From NCBI GenBank assembly GCA_900322165.1, contig ONYR01000231.1, positions 1 to 7,776 on the forward strand: a DNA stretch of 7,776 bases, written 5' to 3'. The position numbers and the translations under genes are program-made. Source of the DNA: an uncultured Eubacteriales bacterium. GTDB lineage: Bacteria > Bacillota > Clostridia > Lachnospirales > Bianqueaceae. The notes under the pieces were generated by a model. The model searched no databases. It saw nothing but the letters and a program-made list of their open reading frames with translations, and was not told where the DNA came from. This document shows positions 6,165 through 7,776 of the stretch, one piece after another. Numbering within the stretch: position 1 is the first letter of the stretch; each line of letters begins with the position of its first letter.

Positions 6165-7721
6165 ATGAATGAGAAGATTTTAGAACAGTACAAAGACCTG
6201 GATGTCAAGAAGTTTAAAAAGGTCGAGACCGGCGGCAAGATTTCCGATAAAAAGCTTGCTACCAAGCCGATCGGCTCTTTCAAGGACGCGATGATCCGTT
6301 TCCGCAAGAACAAGTCTTCCGTCGCGGCCGCGGTCATCATCCTTCTGCTCTTCCTCTATGCCATTTTCGTTCCGTTCCTTTCGAACTACAACGTTGCCTT
6401 CCGCGACGGTTACTACAAGATGGTGCTGCCGAAATCGCAGGTCTTCGGTTTCCTCGGATGGGACGGCTGCAAGGTGCAGAATGAGACCCAGTCCGGTTAC
6501 GACTACTTGTCCGCCATCGGTTATGAGCTTGGTGACAGCGCGGTAAAAGATGTCCGTGATGTCTATACCGACGCCAAAGGAACGACCTTCTACAAACTTT
6601 ACGTTGATTCCTACGATAAAGTCGGCTTCATCTATGTCGACCTTTCCGCGGATGAATATGAAGCGCTGAAGACCTACCAGAACGAGAACAACATTCAGGT
6701 CATCTACCCGATCCCCGCGAATTACAAGACCGACTTTATCGCGGTCTCCAACGGCGCGAACCTCTGGTATGAGCTGGCGGACGAATCCCCGTCCACTCAG
6801 GGTCTTTCCGCTCACCATGACGAAGAAGGCAACCCGATCTTTGTCGCGGCTTACCACACGTCCTCCAACCCGAACCGTGCGCAGTATGACAGTCTTCGTC
6901 TCGAAGGCGACAACGGCGGCGAAGACGGCGAGACCTGGTACACCTACGCGATCAAAAACCAGTCCGGTTACCGCGTGCGCGTTCTCTACCGTGAGTACTA
7001 CCGCTACAAGAACGGATTCTACGCTTCTCACCTGCTTGGTACCAACCAGCATGGTCAGGACATCCTTGTCTGCTTAGCGATCGGTGCCCGTCTTTCCTTC
7101 ATCCTGGCGATCTCCGTTTCCATCATCAACTTCATCATCGGTGTTGTCTACGGTTCGGTGTCCGGCTACTATGGCGGTGTGACCGACCTTATCATGGAGC
7201 GAATCACCGATATTCTATCGGCCGTTCCGTTCATCGTTGTTGCTACACTGTTCCAGCTGCACTTGGCACAGAAGGTCGGCGCGTTCCCAAGCCTGCTGTT
7301 TGCGTTCGTTCTGACCGGCTGGATCGGCATTGCGTCTCGTGTCCGTACTCAGTTCTACCGTTTCAAGAATCAGGAATACATTCTGGCCGCAAGAACCCTC
7401 GGCGCAAGCGATGCTCGTCTGATCTTCCGCCACATTCTTCCGAACTCCCTTGGTACGATCATCACCGGTACGATCCTGATCATCCCCGGCGTTATCTTCT
7501 CCGAGTCCATGCTGACCTACCTCGGCATTGTTAACCTCGAGACCTCCGGTATGACCTCCATCGGTACCATGCTGTCCAACGGACGTGCGTACCTGTCTAC
7601 GTTCCCGCACATTCTGATGTTCCCCGCGCTGTTCATCTCCCTGCTGGAAATCGCGTTCAACCTGTTCGGTAACGGCCTGAGAGATGCATTTAACCCTTCA
7701 TTGAGAGGAGCTGACGAATAA
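6165..7721 (+). CDS. oppC: Oligopeptide ABC transporter permease OppC with large extracytoplasmic insertion
   Basis: Second channel subunit, partner of OppB. The ATG at 6165 is chosen because GGGAG (6151-6155) lies 9 nt upstream and the oppB stop ends at 6163; a TTG further up at 6132 would lie inside oppB. The protein is 518 aa, against about 300 for ordinary OppC. An OppC_N-like region (about 37-75: SFKDAMIRFRKNK, then TM1 at 52-73) is followed by about 215 mostly hydrophilic residues rich in Tyr, Asp and Gly. The standard permease core then resumes at HLLGTNQHGQDILVCLAIGA (289-308). Later membrane segments lie near 306-331, 350-366, 375-392, 428-447 and 485-503. The coupling loop is at 404-428 (EYILAARTLGASDARLIFRH, Gly413). 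With the N-terminus inside, the extra segment faces outside, where OppA docks. Its fold is not one I recognise. Confidence 0.94.
   Translation: MNEKILEQYKDLDVKKFKKVETGGKISDKKLATKPIGSFKDAMIRFRKNKSSVAAAVIILLLFLYAIFVPFLSNYNVAFRDGYYKMVLPKSQVFGFLGWDGCKVQNETQSGYDYLSAIGYELGDSAVKDVRDVYTDAKGTTFYKLYVDSYDKVGFIYVDLSADEYEALKTYQNENNIQVIYPIPANYKTDFIAVSNGANLWYELADESPSTQGLSAHHDEEGNPIFVAAYHTSSNPNRAQYDSLRLEGDNGGEDGETWYTYAIKNQSGYRVRVLYREYYRYKNGFYASHLLGTNQHGQDILVCLAIGARLSFILAISVSIINFIIGVVYGSVSGYYGGVTDLIMERITDILSAVPFIVVATLFQLHLAQKVGAFPSLLFAFVLTGWIGIASRVRTQFYRFKNQEYILAARTLGASDARLIFRHILPNSLGTIITGTILIIPGVIFSESMLTYLGIVNLETSGMTSIGTMLSNGRAYLSTFPHILMFPALFISLLEIAFNLFGNGLRDAFNPSLRGADE
7703..7710 (+). promoter_or_regulatory. 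Ribosome binding site of oppD inside oppC
   Basis: GAGAGGAG lies within the last codons of oppC, 10 nt before the ATG at 7721. The junction reads TAATG, with the last A of the oppC stop serving as the first base of the oppD start, so translation of D is probably coupled to C. Confidence 0.8.
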
Positions 7722-7776
7722 TGGCTGAAAAGATACTTGAAGTAAAAGACCTGCGAATCTCCTTCCGTACCACCAA
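7721..7776 (+). CDS. oppD: Oligopeptide ABC transporter ATP-binding protein OppD, N-terminal fragment
   Basis: Only 18 full codons are present before the right edge: MAEKILEVKDLRISFRTT. The ILEVKDLRISF pattern is the first beta strand of an Opp/Dpp-type ABC ATPase, ahead of the Walker A motif, which lies outside the window. It would be one of two cytoplasmic ATPases that power OppB/OppC, and an OppF partner is expected next. It overlaps oppC by one base. The call rests on the short start plus operon context; OppD is preferred to OppF because D usually comes first in this order. Confidence 0.85.
   Translation, partial: MAEKILEVKDLRISFRTT

Noticed and set aside
6180..7052. 290-codon minus-strand frame opposite the enlarged part of oppC
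   Set aside because: Considered because it spans the unusual OppC segment. The plus-strand frame is continuous with both flanking OppC motifs, and the antisense frame has no recognisable domain.
1..7776. Mobile element, CRISPR, tRNA or prophage content
   Set aside because: No terminal inverted repeats, transposase or integrase motifs, spaced direct repeats or tRNA-like cloverleaf were visible on either strand.

Overview
The window looks like chromosomal DNA from a low-to-moderate GC Gram-positive anaerobe, most likely a gut-type member of the Clostridia. The evidence is: strong AGGAGG-type ribosome sites, sigma-A-like promoters with 16-17 bp spacers, a lipoprotein-anchored solute-binding protein, a bacterial-type ProRS with a YbaK-like editing insert, and an oppA-B-C-D gene order. 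Family placement is inference from style and protein resemblance only.

Layout. Positions 1-255 are non-coding apart from a candidate 24-codon minus-strand reading frame (54-128), a weak minus-strand promoter (53-80) that may serve a gene beyond the left edge, and the intrinsic terminator of proS (197-234). proS (256-1995, minus) encodes prolyl-tRNA synthetase. Positions 1996-2483 form a divergent control region. On the minus side it has an extended -10 promoter for proS and a leader that folds into a long hairpin next to the ribosome site, with no T-box. On the plus side it has a good promoter for oppA, preceded by helically phased A/T tracts and followed by a leader with a weak terminator-like stem and a T6 run. 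Then, all on the plus strand, come oppA (2484-5084), a hairpin-rich gap (5085-5209), oppB (5210-6163), oppC (6165-7721) and the first 18 codons of oppD (from 7721).

How the genes work together. OppA is a lipoprotein that captures a substrate, probably oligopeptides, outside the membrane. OppB and OppC form the membrane channel, and OppD (with an OppF expected to the right) supplies ATP. The genes are tightly spaced (1 nt between B and C, 1-nt overlap between C and D), except for the A-B gap. That gap holds two hairpins that could let the binding protein be made in excess over the channel.

Most notable points. OppC carries a roughly 200-residue extracytoplasmic segment after TM1 that ordinary OppC proteins lack, and OppA is itself much larger than usual (866 aa) and cysteine-rich. 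Together they suggest a modified Opp-type importer. Secondary points are the unusual RNA structures in the proS and oppA leaders. I see no mobile element, CRISPR array, tRNA, rRNA or obvious new defence or biosynthetic system here.
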